From Candidatus Aminicenantota bacterium (GTDB lineage Bacteria > Acidobacteriota > Aminicenantia > Aminicenantales > Aminicenantaceae), in contig QMPV01000009.1 in the NCBI GenBank assembly GCA_003648765.1, positions 1 through 37,290 on the forward strand: 37,290 nucleotides of DNA, given 5' to 3'. Each line of letters begins with the position of its first letter. The stretch's first letter is position 1. Of this stretch, positions 14,507 to 23,666 are shown piece by piece. The notes beneath the pieces were generated by a model. That model saw only the letters and a program-made list of their open reading frames with translations, had not been told where the DNA came from and ran no database searches. The translations under genes and the position numbers were made by a program.

Positions 14507-17389
14507 ATGGTTAAATCTCTGGAAGAAATAGCCAGAAGCTCTCCTCTTGATATGGAGAGTTTGAAAAAAATAGAAGAAATAATCCTTCGCCATAGTCAAT
14601 TCTGTCTGGAAGCTATCCGTCAGGAAATAGACGTTTTCTGTACTCAGCTAGGGATGAGCGATTACTACTTCCAGACAACTCCCTTACGAACAATAGCGAG
14701 TCATATCGAGGCCCTCAAAGCCGCGGAGATTATGGCTGCTTTTGGCGAAGAAAAAGAACTGGAGTTAGACTTTGCCACTGAGCGAAAAAATCAGGCTATT
14801 TACTTAGTCGATGATGAACATTTCCGGGCTCTGGCGATAGAAAAAAGAATTGAGGAAAAATATCCTTTCTTCCGTCTTCACTCTTACCGCACCAAGAAAA
14901 AGGTAGCCGGTTTAGAACATCTGCGAATGTATATTGTTAATAAACCCTCTTTTTCTCTAGAAAAAATTAGACCCACCGAAACAGATATCCATAAAATAGG
15001 GGATAAAACTTTTTTGGCTACTTCTACTCCCGAAACCATTGCCCGGTATCAGGCTATCTTAGAAAAATCCCACGGTTTGGAAACACCTTGGATTGAAGTT
15101 ACTCAGAGTAAAGAATCAGGCGAACTCCGCATTATGGTGGCTCTGGAACGAGAGGCCAGCCGAGCTTTCTTTACCAATGTCTCTGATGTCTTTCACTCTC
15201 ACAATCTAATTTCCAACCGCAAATACATCGAACAGTTTGCTAACGGCAAAGTTGTCTTTGTTTTTTACTTGCCGCTCATCAAAGACAAGGCTCTTATCCA
15301 AGATCTTGTTGACGATATCAGCCTTATCTATGTCATCCCCGAAAGTCCCCTCTCCGAGTTGTTTCGTTCAGGTCAACTAACAGCCCAAGAAATGGTCTTT
15401 GGTGTTTCCGCTTGGAGCTTTGCTCATCAATTTTTGACCAGCCATAACGAAGAATATTTAAAGTTGGCTGATCATCTACGTGATTCACCTGAACTGCTTG
15501 GTATCCTCCGCGATATGAAGTTTAGGCTAGCCAAAGATACTTATACTGAGCAACGCATCTGGGAAACTTTTCTTACCTACCCAGACTTTCTAAAAAAACT
15601 CTTCTACGTATTTGATAAAAAATTCAATCCATCTTCGCGGCAGAGAAAGATAGAAAGTGACTTGGCTTCACTGCGAAATGAATTAAAGATGGCCATCCCT
15701 ACTGAAATTGACCGAGATATCTTCCGCTCGGTGCTGGTCTTCATAGAAGTTATCCAGCGGACTAATTTTTTCAAGAAAGACAAAACCTCTCTGGCCTTCA
15801 TGTACCGGCCAGATTTTCTCAATCCGATAGATTATCCCGAAAAACCTTACGGCATCTTTCATCTTATTGCCCCAGAGATGCGTGGCTTTCACATCCGTTT
15901 TCGGGATATTGCTCGGGGTGGTATCCGCATTGTTCGCTCGGCCAACCTTGAGAATTATCTCTACAACTCCGATTTCATCTTTGACGAAAACTATAATCTG
16001 GCTCGCACTCAACAGCACAAAAACAAAGACATCCCTGAAGGTGGGTCCAAAGGCACCATCCTCCTGCGGTGGGGATTCAACAATCAAATGGAGACAGCTT
16101 TCAAAAAGTATATCAATGGCTTACTAGACATTATTCTACCAGACAGCTCGGTGGTAGATGATTACGGGCAGGAAGTTATCCTTTTCATCGGCCCCGATGA
16201 AGGTACCGCCGAGCTCATGGAATGGGCCGCTCTTTGCGCCCGACGGCGCGGTTACCCTTACTGGAAAGCTTTTTCCACAGGAAAACCGGTGACTATGGGT
16301 GGTATCCCTCATGATCTTTACGGTATGACTACCAATTCTGTTCATCAATATGTTTTAAATATCCTCGCCAAAGAGGGCCGCCGGGAAGAAGAGATCACAA
16401 AAGTCATGACCGGCGGGCCAGATGGAGATCTGGGGAGTAACGAAATTCTTATCTCTAAAGACAGAATCTTGGCCATCATTGACGGTTCTGGAGTGCTTTA
16501 CGATCCTGAAGGGATCAATCGAGAAGAGCTAACTCGTTTGGCTAAAGCGAGACAACCTATCGCCTTTTTCCGAAAAAAATTCCTCTCCTCCCAAGGCTTT
16601 CTAGTTCCGGTGGAAGCCAAAAATATTACCCTCCCAGGAGGAGAAAAAATCGAAAATGGTCTAGAATTCCGGAACACTTTCCACCTTGACCCCCGTTTCC
16701 AAGCTGATTTGTTCGTTCCTTGTGGAGGCCGCCCTGCCTCGATCAACATCAACAACTGGCGAGCCTTTCTCAACCAAGATGGCCAACCCCGTTTTAAATA
16801 TATTGTTGAAGGAGCCAATCTCTTTCTCACCCAGGAAGCCCGGCTTCGCTTGGAAGAACATGGAGTAATCATTTATAAAGATGCTTCAGCTAATAAGGGT
16901 GGGGTAACTTCTTCCTCTCTAGAGGTCCTGGCTGCCCTGGCCCTCAGCGATGAAGAATATGACCAATTGATGTGTGTTAAAAAGGGTCGAGTACCCGAAT
17001 TCCGCCAAAAATATGTCCAAGAGATTATCTCAATTATTCGAGCAAATGCCTCTTTAGAATTTGAAGTAATCTGGCGAGAAAACGCTGCTCGCGGCATTCC
17101 CCGCTCTATTCTTTCTGATCGGCTAAGTGAGAAAATTAATCAGGTTACCGACGCCATTTACAACTCGGAACTTTGGCAAAATGAAGAACTCTTCCGCAAC
17201 GTGATCCAATGTTGCTGTCCTCAAGTCCTTCTGCAATATATTAAGCTCGAAGGACTTCTTCAACGAGTACCAACCACCTACTTGCGGGCTATTTTTGCTT
17301 CCAGCCTAGCTAGCCAATATATTTATCGCTATGGGTTAGAAGCTCACGAAATCCATTTTTTTGAGTTCTTAAAAGAATATCAAAACTAG
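14507..17389 (+). CDS. Large (~110 kDa) NAD-dependent glutamate dehydrogenase
   Basis: The 960-residue product belongs to the large glutamate/amino-acid dehydrogenases, about twice the length of the hexameric 50 kDa type. The catalytic part has the substrate region IARGGIRIVRSANLENYL, the catalytic Lys in EGGSKGT (~516), the Asp in IGPDEGT (~564), and a Rossmann segment GGPDGDLGSNEIL (~636). The first ~350 residues hold an ACT-like regulatory segment (GELRIMVALE, about 210-290). Family members oxidise glutamate to 2-oxoglutarate and ammonia with NAD and are mainly catabolic. It is a single-gene unit with its own promoter, and it suits an organism that ferments or respires amino acids. Confidence 0.9.
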   Translation: MVKSLEEIARSSPLDMESLKKIEEIILRHSQFCLEAIRQEIDVFCTQLGMSDYYFQTTPLRTIASHIEALKAAEIMAAFGEEKELELDFATERKNQAIYLVDDEHFRALAIEKRIEEKYPFFRLHSYRTKKKVAGLEHLRMYIVNKPSFSLEKIRPTETDIHKIGDKTFLATSTPETIARYQAILEKSHGLETPWIEVTQSKESGELRIMVALEREASRAFFTNVSDVFHSHNLISNRKYIEQFANGKVVFVFYLPLIKDKALIQDLVDDISLIYVIPESPLSELFRSGQLTAQEMVFGVSAWSFAHQFLTSHNEEYLKLADHLRDSPELLGILRDMKFRLAKDTYTEQRIWETFLTYPDFLKKLFYVFDKKFNPSSRQRKIESDLASLRNELKMAIPTEIDRDIFRSVLVFIEVIQRTNFFKKDKTSLAFMYRPDFLNPIDYPEKPYGIFHLIAPEMRGFHIRFRDIARGGIRIVRSANLENYLYNSDFIFDENYNLARTQQHKNKDIPEGGSKGTILLRWGFNNQMETAFKKYINGLLDIILPDSSVVDDYGQEVILFIGPDEGTAELMEWAALCARRRGYPYWKAFSTGKPVTMGGIPHDLYGMTTNSVHQYVLNILAKEGRREEEITKVMTGGPDGDLGSNEILISKDRILAIIDGSGVLYDPEGINREELTRLAKARQPIAFFRKKFLSSQGFLVPVEAKNITLPGGEKIENGLEFRNTFHLDPRFQADLFVPCGGRPASININNWRAFLNQDGQPRFKYIVEGANLFLTQEARLRLEEHGVIIYKDASANKGGVTSSSLEVLAALALSDEEYDQLMCVKKGRVPEFRQKYVQEIISIIRANASLEFEVIWRENAARGIPRSILSDRLSEKINQVTDAIYNSELWQNEELFRNVIQCCCPQVLLQYIKLEGLLQRVPTTYLRAIFASSLASQYIYRYGLEAHEIHFFEFLKEYQN

Positions 17390-17787
17390 ACTGCCTAACT
17401 TTTCACAAAAGCGGCTGTAAAAACAAATTGCCTGATACTGGCTAGACAGAAATCGTGATCATCACACTACAGGCGACAAGTTTCATCTGTGTCAGATTAT
17501 TTTCTTCCTTAAAATTCATTTGAATTTTTTCAACATAAGTAGTTCTCCCCTTAAGTTATTCCGCCTATCACCAGTCAAATGAGGCCCCTGCAGTGACAAG
17601 GCCTAAAGAGAAGATTATCCATAAGAAACTGGCCCAATCTTGCCTACCCGAACAATCCGGACTTTGGCGGCTGGCTCTGTTTCTTAAAAAATCCCTGACT
17701 ATGATTTACCCACAATTTGAGATCCTCTGGTTGACAAGCCCTTTATCAAGGTGCTAAATATGGGATGGCTTAAAAAGGAGGCTAACC
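17390..17787 (+). other. 398-bp intergenic region before the DPP-IV-like gene
   Basis: I see no gene here. A weak AT hairpin, AAAATTC (17511-17517) / GAATTTT (17522-17528) followed by TT, could end the glutamate dehydrogenase transcript. A short palindrome, GTGATCATCAC, lies near 17456. The 3' end holds the promoter described separately. The rest may be a regulatory leader of the upstream unit or neutral DNA. Confidence 0.4.
17731..17760 (+). promoter_or_regulatory. Sigma-70 promoter of the DPP-IV / methyltransferase / UbiA operon
   Basis: A perfect -35 TTGACA (17731-17736) is followed after 18 bp by TAAATA (17755-17760), preceded by TG one base earlier (extended -10). Transcription would start near 17767, about 20 nt before the ATG at 17788; AAAAAGGAGG lies in between. 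Confidence 0.62.
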
Positions 17788-20025
17788 ATGATTATCCGCC
17801 ATCACAACGATCAATATTTCCTCTCTTTTCATCCCCAAAAGCAAAACTATCTTGCCTGGTTATCAACTATTATATTATTGGCAATCTGTTTTGTTTCTCC
17901 ATTATTAGGAGCTACTTCTACCACCAAAAAAATAACCTTTGAACAGGCTTATCTTAATGCTCCCCCTCGTTTGTTTAAAACTTTACCTTCCATCCGGGGT
18001 TGGCTGGATGATAATCATTATCTTCTTTTTGAACAGGACAAAAAGAACAAAACCTCCCGTCTGTATAAAGTCAACGCCCGAAGTGGGAAAAAAATTCTTT
18101 TTATTGATTATGACCAAATCCAAAAGTCATTACCCCAGGGGCTAAGAGCCTCGGCTCACTGGACTCAAACAGCTGATTATAAGATTCTAATTTATATTTT
18201 TAAAAATGATCTTTACGCTTATTTTACTTCTCGAGGAGAATTTCGTCGTTTAACTGCCACTCCTGCTCCTGAACACAATCCCAAACTTTCTCCGGACGGC
18301 CAATTCTTAGCCTACACCCGAGAACATAATCTCTTCACTCTTGATTTGCACAGTGGACTAGAATACCAACTAACCTCAGATGGTTCAGAAACAATTTATA
18401 ATGGTTGGGCTTCTTGGGTTTATTATGAAGAAATACTAGGACGAAGGTCGCGATATGCAGCTTTTTGGTGGGCCCCCAACAGTCAACAGCTGGCCTTCCT
18501 TCGCTTCGACGATAGTCCAGTGCCCACCTTTCCCCTCTTTCGCTCAGGAGGTCCTCATGGCCAACTCGAAATTGAACGTTATCCCAAAGCTGGGGATCCC
18601 AATCCTTACGTCCGTCTGGGAGTGGTCTCGCGCCAGGGAGGTCCCATTACCTGGGCTGATATTAGCGAAAAGGCTGACCACTATGTGGCTTGGCCCTTCT
18701 GGCTACCTGATAGTCAGGCGCTTACTTTTCAATGGATGAATCGGGAGCAAGACACCCTTATCATTTACCAAATGAATCTCAAAGATGGCCATCTTCAAAA
18801 AATTTATGAAGAAAAACAACCCTCTTGGGTAGAGTTTCTGGAGAATCTCTACTTTTTCCGTGATGGACGAGGCTTTCTAGTCCACAGTGACCAAGACGGC
18901 TGGGCTCATCTTTATCTTTACAGTCCCCAAGGAAAACTTCAAAGACGGCTGACTCAAGGAGAATGGAGCGTTACCCAAATTCTACTGGTAGACGAAACTC
19001 ATAATCGGGTCTTCTTTTTGGGCCGACAAAATCCCACCACTGAATCCCATCTTTTCGTAGTTAATCTAGATGGTACGGGTTTGAAAAAATTAACTACCAC
19101 TCCCGGTAGTCATCGAGTTATGGTTTCTCCCCAAGGCAGCTATTTTATTGATTATTTCTCCAACGTAAACACCCCTTCTCAAGTTAATCTCTATGATACC
19201 CGCGGTCAACTCATTAGGAAATTAGGCGATAGCGCCACCAAGATTCTTCAGGAATACAATCTGCCCCAGAAAAAGCTTCTGACTGTGCCGACCAGTGACG
19301 GCTGGAAATTGCCGGCTTACTGGATTCTGCCGCCTGATTTTGACCCTAATAAAAAATATCCAGTCCTCTTCATGATATATAGTGGACCGGGTTCTTCTAC
19401 AGTGTCAAACTCTTATCCCTCTCTTTCCTCGCTTTATCTAGCCCAAGAAGGGATCATTATCTTCAGTGTCGATCACCGGGGCTCAGGTCATTTCGGGAAA
19501 AAAGGCATGTCGTTAATGCACCGTCAGCTGGGCAAATGGGAAATGCATGATTTAATTGAAGCTGTAAAATGGCTTCGACAGAAACCCTTCGTTGATCCTC
19601 AGCGTATCGGCATTACTGGGGGCAGTTATGGTGGTTATACTACCTGTCTGGCCTTGACTTACGGAGCCGATTATTTCACCCACGGCTACGCCCGCTCTTC
19701 CGTTACCGACTGGCATCTCTACGATACGGTCTACACCGAAAGATACATGGATCGACCGGCGGAAAACCCAGAAGGATACAAATCAAGCTCGGTGCTTACC
19801 CATGCAGCTAAACTCAAAGGGGTCCTATTTATGGCTCATGGAGACATGGACGATAACGTTCATATGCAGAATACCATCCAACTCATTAGCCGTTTCATGG
19901 ATCTAGGAAAACAATTTGAATTCATGGTTTATCCTGACCAACGGCATGGATTTCGGGGGAAAAAACGGACCCACTCCAACCGCCATTTTGTCAATTTCTG
20001 GTTCACACATTTCCTGAATAAATAA
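17788..20025 (+). CDS. Exported dipeptidyl-peptidase IV-like serine peptidase (S9B)
   Basis: The 745-residue product has an N-terminal hydrophobic segment (about 22-42), a beta-propeller of DPP-IV type and a C-terminal alpha/beta hydrolase. The catalytic triad is visible: Ser in GGSYGGY (~S612), Asp in GDMDDNVH (~D689) and His in QRHGF (~H719). The propeller carries the Glu pair E214/E215 in WVYYEEI, which in DPP-IV binds the free amino end of the peptide, so this should be a true exo-dipeptidase rather than an endopeptidase. It probably removes dipeptides with Pro or Ala in second position outside the cytoplasm. It is the first gene of a three-gene run with a methyltransferase and UbiA-like gene. 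Confidence 0.92.
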   Translation: MIIRHHNDQYFLSFHPQKQNYLAWLSTIILLAICFVSPLLGATSTTKKITFEQAYLNAPPRLFKTLPSIRGWLDDNHYLLFEQDKKNKTSRLYKVNARSGKKILFIDYDQIQKSLPQGLRASAHWTQTADYKILIYIFKNDLYAYFTSRGEFRRLTATPAPEHNPKLSPDGQFLAYTREHNLFTLDLHSGLEYQLTSDGSETIYNGWASWVYYEEILGRRSRYAAFWWAPNSQQLAFLRFDDSPVPTFPLFRSGGPHGQLEIERYPKAGDPNPYVRLGVVSRQGGPITWADISEKADHYVAWPFWLPDSQALTFQWMNREQDTLIIYQMNLKDGHLQKIYEEKQPSWVEFLENLYFFRDGRGFLVHSDQDGWAHLYLYSPQGKLQRRLTQGEWSVTQILLVDETHNRVFFLGRQNPTTESHLFVVNLDGTGLKKLTTTPGSHRVMVSPQGSYFIDYFSNVNTPSQVNLYDTRGQLIRKLGDSATKILQEYNLPQKKLLTVPTSDGWKLPAYWILPPDFDPNKKYPVLFMIYSGPGSSTVSNSYPSLSSLYLAQEGIIIFSVDHRGSGHFGKKGMSLMHRQLGKWEMHDLIEAVKWLRQKPFVDPQRIGITGGSYGGYTTCLALTYGADYFTHGYARSSVTDWHLYDTVYTERYMDRPAENPEGYKSSSVLTHAAKLKGVLFMAHGDMDDNVHMQNTIQLISRFMDLGKQFEFMVYPDQRHGFRGKKRTHSNRHFVNFWFTHFLNK

Positions 20026-20041
20026 AGATCGAGAAATAACT

Positions 20042-20944
20042 TTGAATGATTGGCATTATTTCCAAAGTTGTCCTGTCTGTTCCGGAACAAAGCTCAAAAT
20101 CTTTAAAAAAGGTTCTCTTCATCTTCACCAGTTGGAACCCGCTACGATTAAAATAACCGATAGTCACTACGGACAAACTTGGAACTTATCTCAGTGTTCA
20201 GATTGTGGTCATATTTTTGCCAATCCCTCCCCTCCAATCGAGTTGATTAATCGGCTCTATGCCCGAATCGAAGACCCAGAATATGAAGCCGAGGCGGCCA
20301 ATCGGGCTCAAAATTTCATCCCCATTCTAAACCAGTTGGACCAAATGTTTCCCAACCGGGGCAAAATTCTTGATGTCGGGGCGGCTACAGGCATTTTCCT
20401 GGCTTTGGCCCAAAAAAGAAAATGGCAGGTAACTGGAGTTGAGCCAAGCACTTGGGCTGTCCGTCTCGCCTCAGAAAAATACAATCTCAATTTAATTGAA
20501 AATACTTTCGAAAAAGTCAAGCTGCCTGCCGGCAATTTTCAAGTCATTACCATGATTGATTTCATTGAACACATTCCCCATCCAAAAGAAGCCGTCCGGA
20601 AAGCAGCCAATTTACTTCAACCTGAAGGAATCTTGGTGATCGTCACGCCTAATATTAAAAGTTTAGTGGCTCGTCTGGCTGGAAAGCGATGGTGGCACTA
20701 CCGACCTGCTCATCTAGCCTTTTTTACCTGGTCTAGCTTAACTACTCTTCTCGAACAAGCCGGTTTTCAACTATTGAAAAAATCGACTTACATCTGGACC
20801 TTCAGTCTCTATTATCTCCTCTCCCGCTTTGACTCACTCCGAGCCTTATGGAGCCCCCCAAAATTAGCTTTGTTTTGGAAGAAAGTTCAAGTAAAATTAC
20901 CCCTTGGTGATTCTTTTGTTATATTTGCTGCCAAAAAAAGATGA
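20042..20944 (+). CDS. SAM-dependent methyltransferase with N-terminal zinc ribbon
   Basis: The 300-residue product has two N-terminal Cys pairs (CPVC and CSDC) that form a likely zinc ribbon, then a class I methyltransferase fold: motif I ILDVGAATGIFLA (~108-120), an acidic second strand VTGVEPS and IDFIEHIPHP, the pattern of the Methyltransf_23/UbiG-like group. The start is a TTG at 20042; the nearby ATG at 20046 is out of frame and no in-frame ATG occurs for about 100 codons. Its stop overlaps the UbiA-like gene by 4 nt, so the two are coupled. The methyl acceptor is unknown; a lipid, sugar or quinone-type substrate is possible from the pairing. Confidence 0.85.
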   Translation: MNDWHYFQSCPVCSGTKLKIFKKGSLHLHQLEPATIKITDSHYGQTWNLSQCSDCGHIFANPSPPIELINRLYARIEDPEYEAEAANRAQNFIPILNQLDQMFPNRGKILDVGAATGIFLALAQKRKWQVTGVEPSTWAVRLASEKYNLNLIENTFEKVKLPAGNFQVITMIDFIEHIPHPKEAVRKAANLLQPEGILVIVTPNIKSLVARLAGKRWWHYRPAHLAFFTWSSLTTLLEQAGFQLLKKSTYIWTFSLYYLLSRFDSLRALWSPPKLALFWKKVQVKLPLGDSFVIFAAKKR

Positions 20945-21855
20945 AGATACGACCTTATTGGCAAGCCATGAGACTCGAGCGGTGGCCTCGCAGTCTCGCC
21001 ATTCTTGTCGGCACCGGGGCTTTCTTTTTTCTCCACTGGCCAAGCCCTGATAATCCCAGTCTCTTCGAAATACTCTTAAAAGCCTTCTTAGCCTTTGCTC
21101 TCACTTGGGGAATTTCCACTGCTAATTACATAATTAACGAAATCGTCGATGCCCCTTACGATATTCATCATCCTACCAAACGTCTTCGACCTTATGTCAG
21201 AGGCGAAGTGCAACCTCTGATTTTTTTAAGTTGGCAAATTTTTCTGACAGTCTCATCATTGATGGGAGCTTACTTTCTTTTCTCTCCCGCCTTTTTCTTT
21301 TCATTGCTTATCCTTCTTTTCGCCGGATTCATCTATAACATTAAACCAATCCGGACCAAAGATATTCCTTTTCTCGATTCTATTTCCGAATCCGCCAACA
21401 ACCCAATTCGTTTCTTAATTGGCTGGTTCGCCTTTGCTCCGGCCAATCTCTGGCCACCAATAAGTCTTTTACTTGCCTGGTGGGCTTTCGGTAATTTTCT
21501 GATGGTGGCCAAAAGACTATCTGAATTCCGCTTTCTTAAAGATAAAGCTGGGATGTATCGAGCCTCTTTAAAAAAATACTCTCGAACCAAGCTGTTGGTA
21601 GGCATGATTTTCAGTATCCTAGCTTTCTATGCCTGCTTTATTTATTTTGCCCTTCAGTACCGACTGGTTTCTTTCACTATTCCTGGTCTCCTTCTGATTT
21701 TTTTTGTGGCGGTAATTTTCAAGAAAACCCTCCGGGAAAAAGGAGTGATGGAGGAGCCTGAAAGATTGATCCAAGATAAGCGTTTTCTGGGCTTACTCCT
21801 TCTAATTATGGGTAGCTTTATTCTGGTTATTCTCTTTGAGCGAGGAGGCCTCTAA
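20941..21855 (+). CDS. UbiA-family membrane transferase, decaprenyl-phosphate phosphoribosyltransferase-like
   Basis: The 304-residue product has about eight to nine hydrophobic helices. The first Asp-rich motif is NEIVDAPYDIHHPTKRLRP (~residues 64-82), and a second conserved loop reads IKPIRTKDIPFLDS, both in UbiA positions. The HPTKRxRP part is especially like polyprenyl-phosphate phosphoribosyltransferases (the first step to decaprenyl-phosphoryl-arabinose in mycobacteria) rather than quinone-type UbiA, whose usual motif is NDxxDxxxD. The first Asp of that motif is Glu here. It could make a polyprenyl-linked pentose for the cell surface, but a prenyl or quinone substrate remains possible. 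It is coupled to the methyltransferase upstream. Confidence 0.8.
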   Translation: MKIRPYWQAMRLERWPRSLAILVGTGAFFFLHWPSPDNPSLFEILLKAFLAFALTWGISTANYIINEIVDAPYDIHHPTKRLRPYVRGEVQPLIFLSWQIFLTVSSLMGAYFLFSPAFFFSLLILLFAGFIYNIKPIRTKDIPFLDSISESANNPIRFLIGWFAFAPANLWPPISLLLAWWAFGNFLMVAKRLSEFRFLKDKAGMYRASLKKYSRTKLLVGMIFSILAFYACFIYFALQYRLVSFTIPGLLLIFFVAVIFKKTLREKGVMEEPERLIQDKRFLGLLLLIMGSFILVILFERGGL

Positions 21856-21925
21856 CATCCACCCAAATTTTTATATAACCCCACCCTAACTTTATTCCCC
21901 AGAACCTCTGTTCCCCAGACACAAT

Positions 21926-21954
21926 TTGCCTGCAGTTCATAATTATGTTAAATT
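21926..21954 (+). promoter_or_regulatory. Candidate promoter of the mgtC-like / rdgB pair
   Basis: TTGCCT (21926-21931) and TAAATT (21949-21954) are 17 bp apart, upstream of the ATG at 21984. Matches are moderate, four of six in each box. Confidence 0.35.
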
Positions 21955-21983
21955 GAGGCCGAATGAAGTCGGGGAGATAGAAG

Positions 21984-22631
21984 ATGGAAGTGCTGGAGAT
22001 AGCTTTAAAACTCCTTCTGGCTGTGGGTTTGGGAGGACTTATTGGCTTGGAAAGAGAATCAAGTCATAAACCAGCTGGATTCCGAACTAACATTCTCATT
22101 TGCCTAGGAGCAACAATGATGATGATTCTCTCGACTTTACTTTTGGGTCAGGAAAACGCCCGGACCAGTGATTTAACCCGAATTGCGGCCGGAGTTATTA
22201 CGGGCATTGGTTTTATTGGAGCCGGCACAATCATTCACGCGCGAGGCATGGTCATCGGGTTAACCACAGCGGCCACTATCTGGGTAGTAAGTGGTCTGGG
22301 TTTGGTCATTGGCGCTGGTTACTATTTAGTGGCCCTTATTTATGCTGGCATTGTCATCCTCACCCTCATTATTTTTCGCCAATTTGAAGAACATTATCTC
22401 AAAAAAAATAGATTTACCTATCTTCTCAAGACCAAACCTCTTCCTCAAATATTATCTAAATTAAGACAAGTGGCCTTTCATGAAGGGATTAGATTCAGCG
22501 AAATCGCTTTAAAAAAAGAAGGCCAACTGCAAATAATAAAATTAAGTTTCAACACTTCTGAAGAAAAAGAACAACAATTTAACCAAAGCATCCTCCAGCT
22601 GGAGGGAATAGAAGAAATTTCTATTGTCTGA
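21984..22631 (+). CDS. MgtC/SapB-family membrane protein
   Basis: The 215-residue product has the family's conserved start: a hydrophobic helix, GLGGLIGLERE, then KPAGFRTNILICLGA, ITGIGFIGAG and LTTAATIWVVSGLGL. Four to five transmembrane helices occupy residues 1-135. The cytoplasmic C-terminal domain (~145-215) has an ACT-like length. MgtC proteins affect adaptation to low magnesium, acid or phosphate and can inhibit ATP synthase in pathogens; in environmental bacteria the role is unclear. The stop overlaps the rdgB start (TGATG at 22629-22633). Confidence 0.9.
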   Translation: MEVLEIALKLLLAVGLGGLIGLERESSHKPAGFRTNILICLGATMMMILSTLLLGQENARTSDLTRIAAGVITGIGFIGAGTIIHARGMVIGLTTAATIWVVSGLGLVIGAGYYLVALIYAGIVILTLIIFRQFEEHYLKKNRFTYLLKTKPLPQILSKLRQVAFHEGIRFSEIALKKEGQLQIIKLSFNTSEEKEQQFNQSILQLEGIEEISIV

Positions 22632-23239
22632 TGGCCCAACTTACCCTTCTCCTCGCCTCTCATAATCAAGGAAAAATTAGAGAAATAAAGAAATATTTAG
22701 CTTCCTTACCACTCAAGATTACCAGCCTATTGGAAGAAGGAATAAAAGAAAAATTCCAAGAGGTAGGCACATCCTTTGCCGCCAATGCCCGGGGAAAAGC
22801 CTTCTTTTATGCCCGCTTTTCTTCCGGACTTACCTTAGCTGAAGATTCCGGCCTGGAAATTGAAAACCTCGGAGGAGCGCCCGGAGTCCATTCAGCTCGC
22901 TTTGCTGGAGAAGAAGCTAATGATGAGGCCAATATTGAAAAAGTCCTGACTCTTCTAGAAGGAGTCCCTCTGGCCCAGCGGAAAGCCCGTTTTGTCTGCT
23001 GGATGGTGCTGGTCAAAGACCGGCAAATAATTACTGAAATCAGCGCCGAAGTAGCTGGTTACATCTTTGAAGAAAAAAGAGGGACTCACGGTTTTGGTTA
23101 CGACCCTATATTTTTCTATCCCCCTCTCAAGAAAACTTTCGCTGAACTCACTCCTGAAGAGAAAAACAGTTTGAGTCATCGCGGGAAGGCTCTTTTTCAG
23201 CTAAAAGAATTCCTCAAACAATATTTAGAAAAAATATAA
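22631..23239 (+). CDS. rdgB: RdgB/HAM1 non-canonical purine NTP pyrophosphatase
   Basis: The 202-residue product shows the whole family pattern: LLASHNQGKIREI at the N-terminus, LAEDSGLEI with catalytic Asp, APGVHSARFAG, FGYDPIF and the C-terminal SHRGKAL. The enzyme hydrolyses dITP, dXTP and similar nucleotides to monophosphates and so keeps deaminated purines out of DNA. Translation is coupled to the MgtC-like gene by overlap. A strong hairpin terminator follows at once. Confidence 0.95.
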   Translation: MAQLTLLLASHNQGKIREIKKYLASLPLKITSLLEEGIKEKFQEVGTSFAANARGKAFFYARFSSGLTLAEDSGLEIENLGGAPGVHSARFAGEEANDEANIEKVLTLLEGVPLAQRKARFVCWMVLVKDRQIITEISAEVAGYIFEEKRGTHGFGYDPIFFYPPLKKTFAELTPEEKNSLSHRGKALFQLKEFLKQYLEKI

Positions 23240-23256
23240 CCTATTGCTTTAAGAAT

Positions 23257-23291
23257 AAAAAACGGGCCCCACTGGTGAGGCCCGAATTTTT
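23257..23291. terminator. Bidirectional intrinsic terminator between rdgB and comEA
   Basis: CGGGCC (23263-23268) and GGCCCG (23279-23284) form a perfect GC stem, extended inside by CAC/GTG. On the plus strand AATTTTT follows; on the minus strand TTTTTTATT follows. The two genes converge here, so one hairpin can end both transcripts. Confidence 0.85.
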
Positions 23292-23366
23292 CCTCTGGAA
23301 AAAATGACGACGAGAGCTCTAAAGAACCATATCCTTCAAAGCTCTTCAGATGACTTTAAATTACAC

Positions 23367-23666
23367 CTATTTGCCTGAACCAACCGTAATCTTGTCTTTA
23401 ATCACCTCGAAGACCTTTTCACCGATGCCGCGGACCTTCATAATCTCTTCTATTCTCTTGAATTTACCATTTTTGCTTCTAAAATCAACAATTCGCTGCG
23501 CAATCTGAGGTCCAATACGAGGTAAGGTCTGCAATTCTGCCACTGAGGCAGTATTAATATTGACCTTCTTCGCGGGAGCCGAGAGCAAAAAAGAAGTCAA
23601 TAAACTCCCGATCATAAAAAACAAGAGGAGCTGAACCGAAAATGACTTAACTAAAAATTTTTTCAT
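23367..23666 (-). CDS. comEA: ComEA-like helix-hairpin-helix DNA-binding protein
   Basis: The 99-residue product has a basic N-terminus and a hydrophobic segment (residues ~11-30), then VNINTASVAEL, LPRIGPQIAQRIVDFR and VRGIGEKVFEVI, the two helix-hairpin-helix motifs of ComEA. In naturally transformable bacteria ComEA binds incoming DNA in the periplasm. GGAGGT lies before the ATG. With dprA nearby this hints at DNA uptake, but short ComEA homologues also occur in non-competent bacteria, and no comEC or pilus genes are in view. Confidence 0.92.
   Translation of the reverse strand: MKKFLVKSFSVQLLLFFMIGSLLTSFLLSAPAKKVNINTASVAELQTLPRIGPQIAQRIVDFRSKNGKFKRIEEIMKVRGIGEKVFEVIKDKITVGSGK

Noticed and set aside
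15683-16087. 134-codon minus-strand frame inside the glutamate dehydrogenase gene
   Set aside because: The plus-strand frame has full family motifs through this region; the reverse frame is a shadow.
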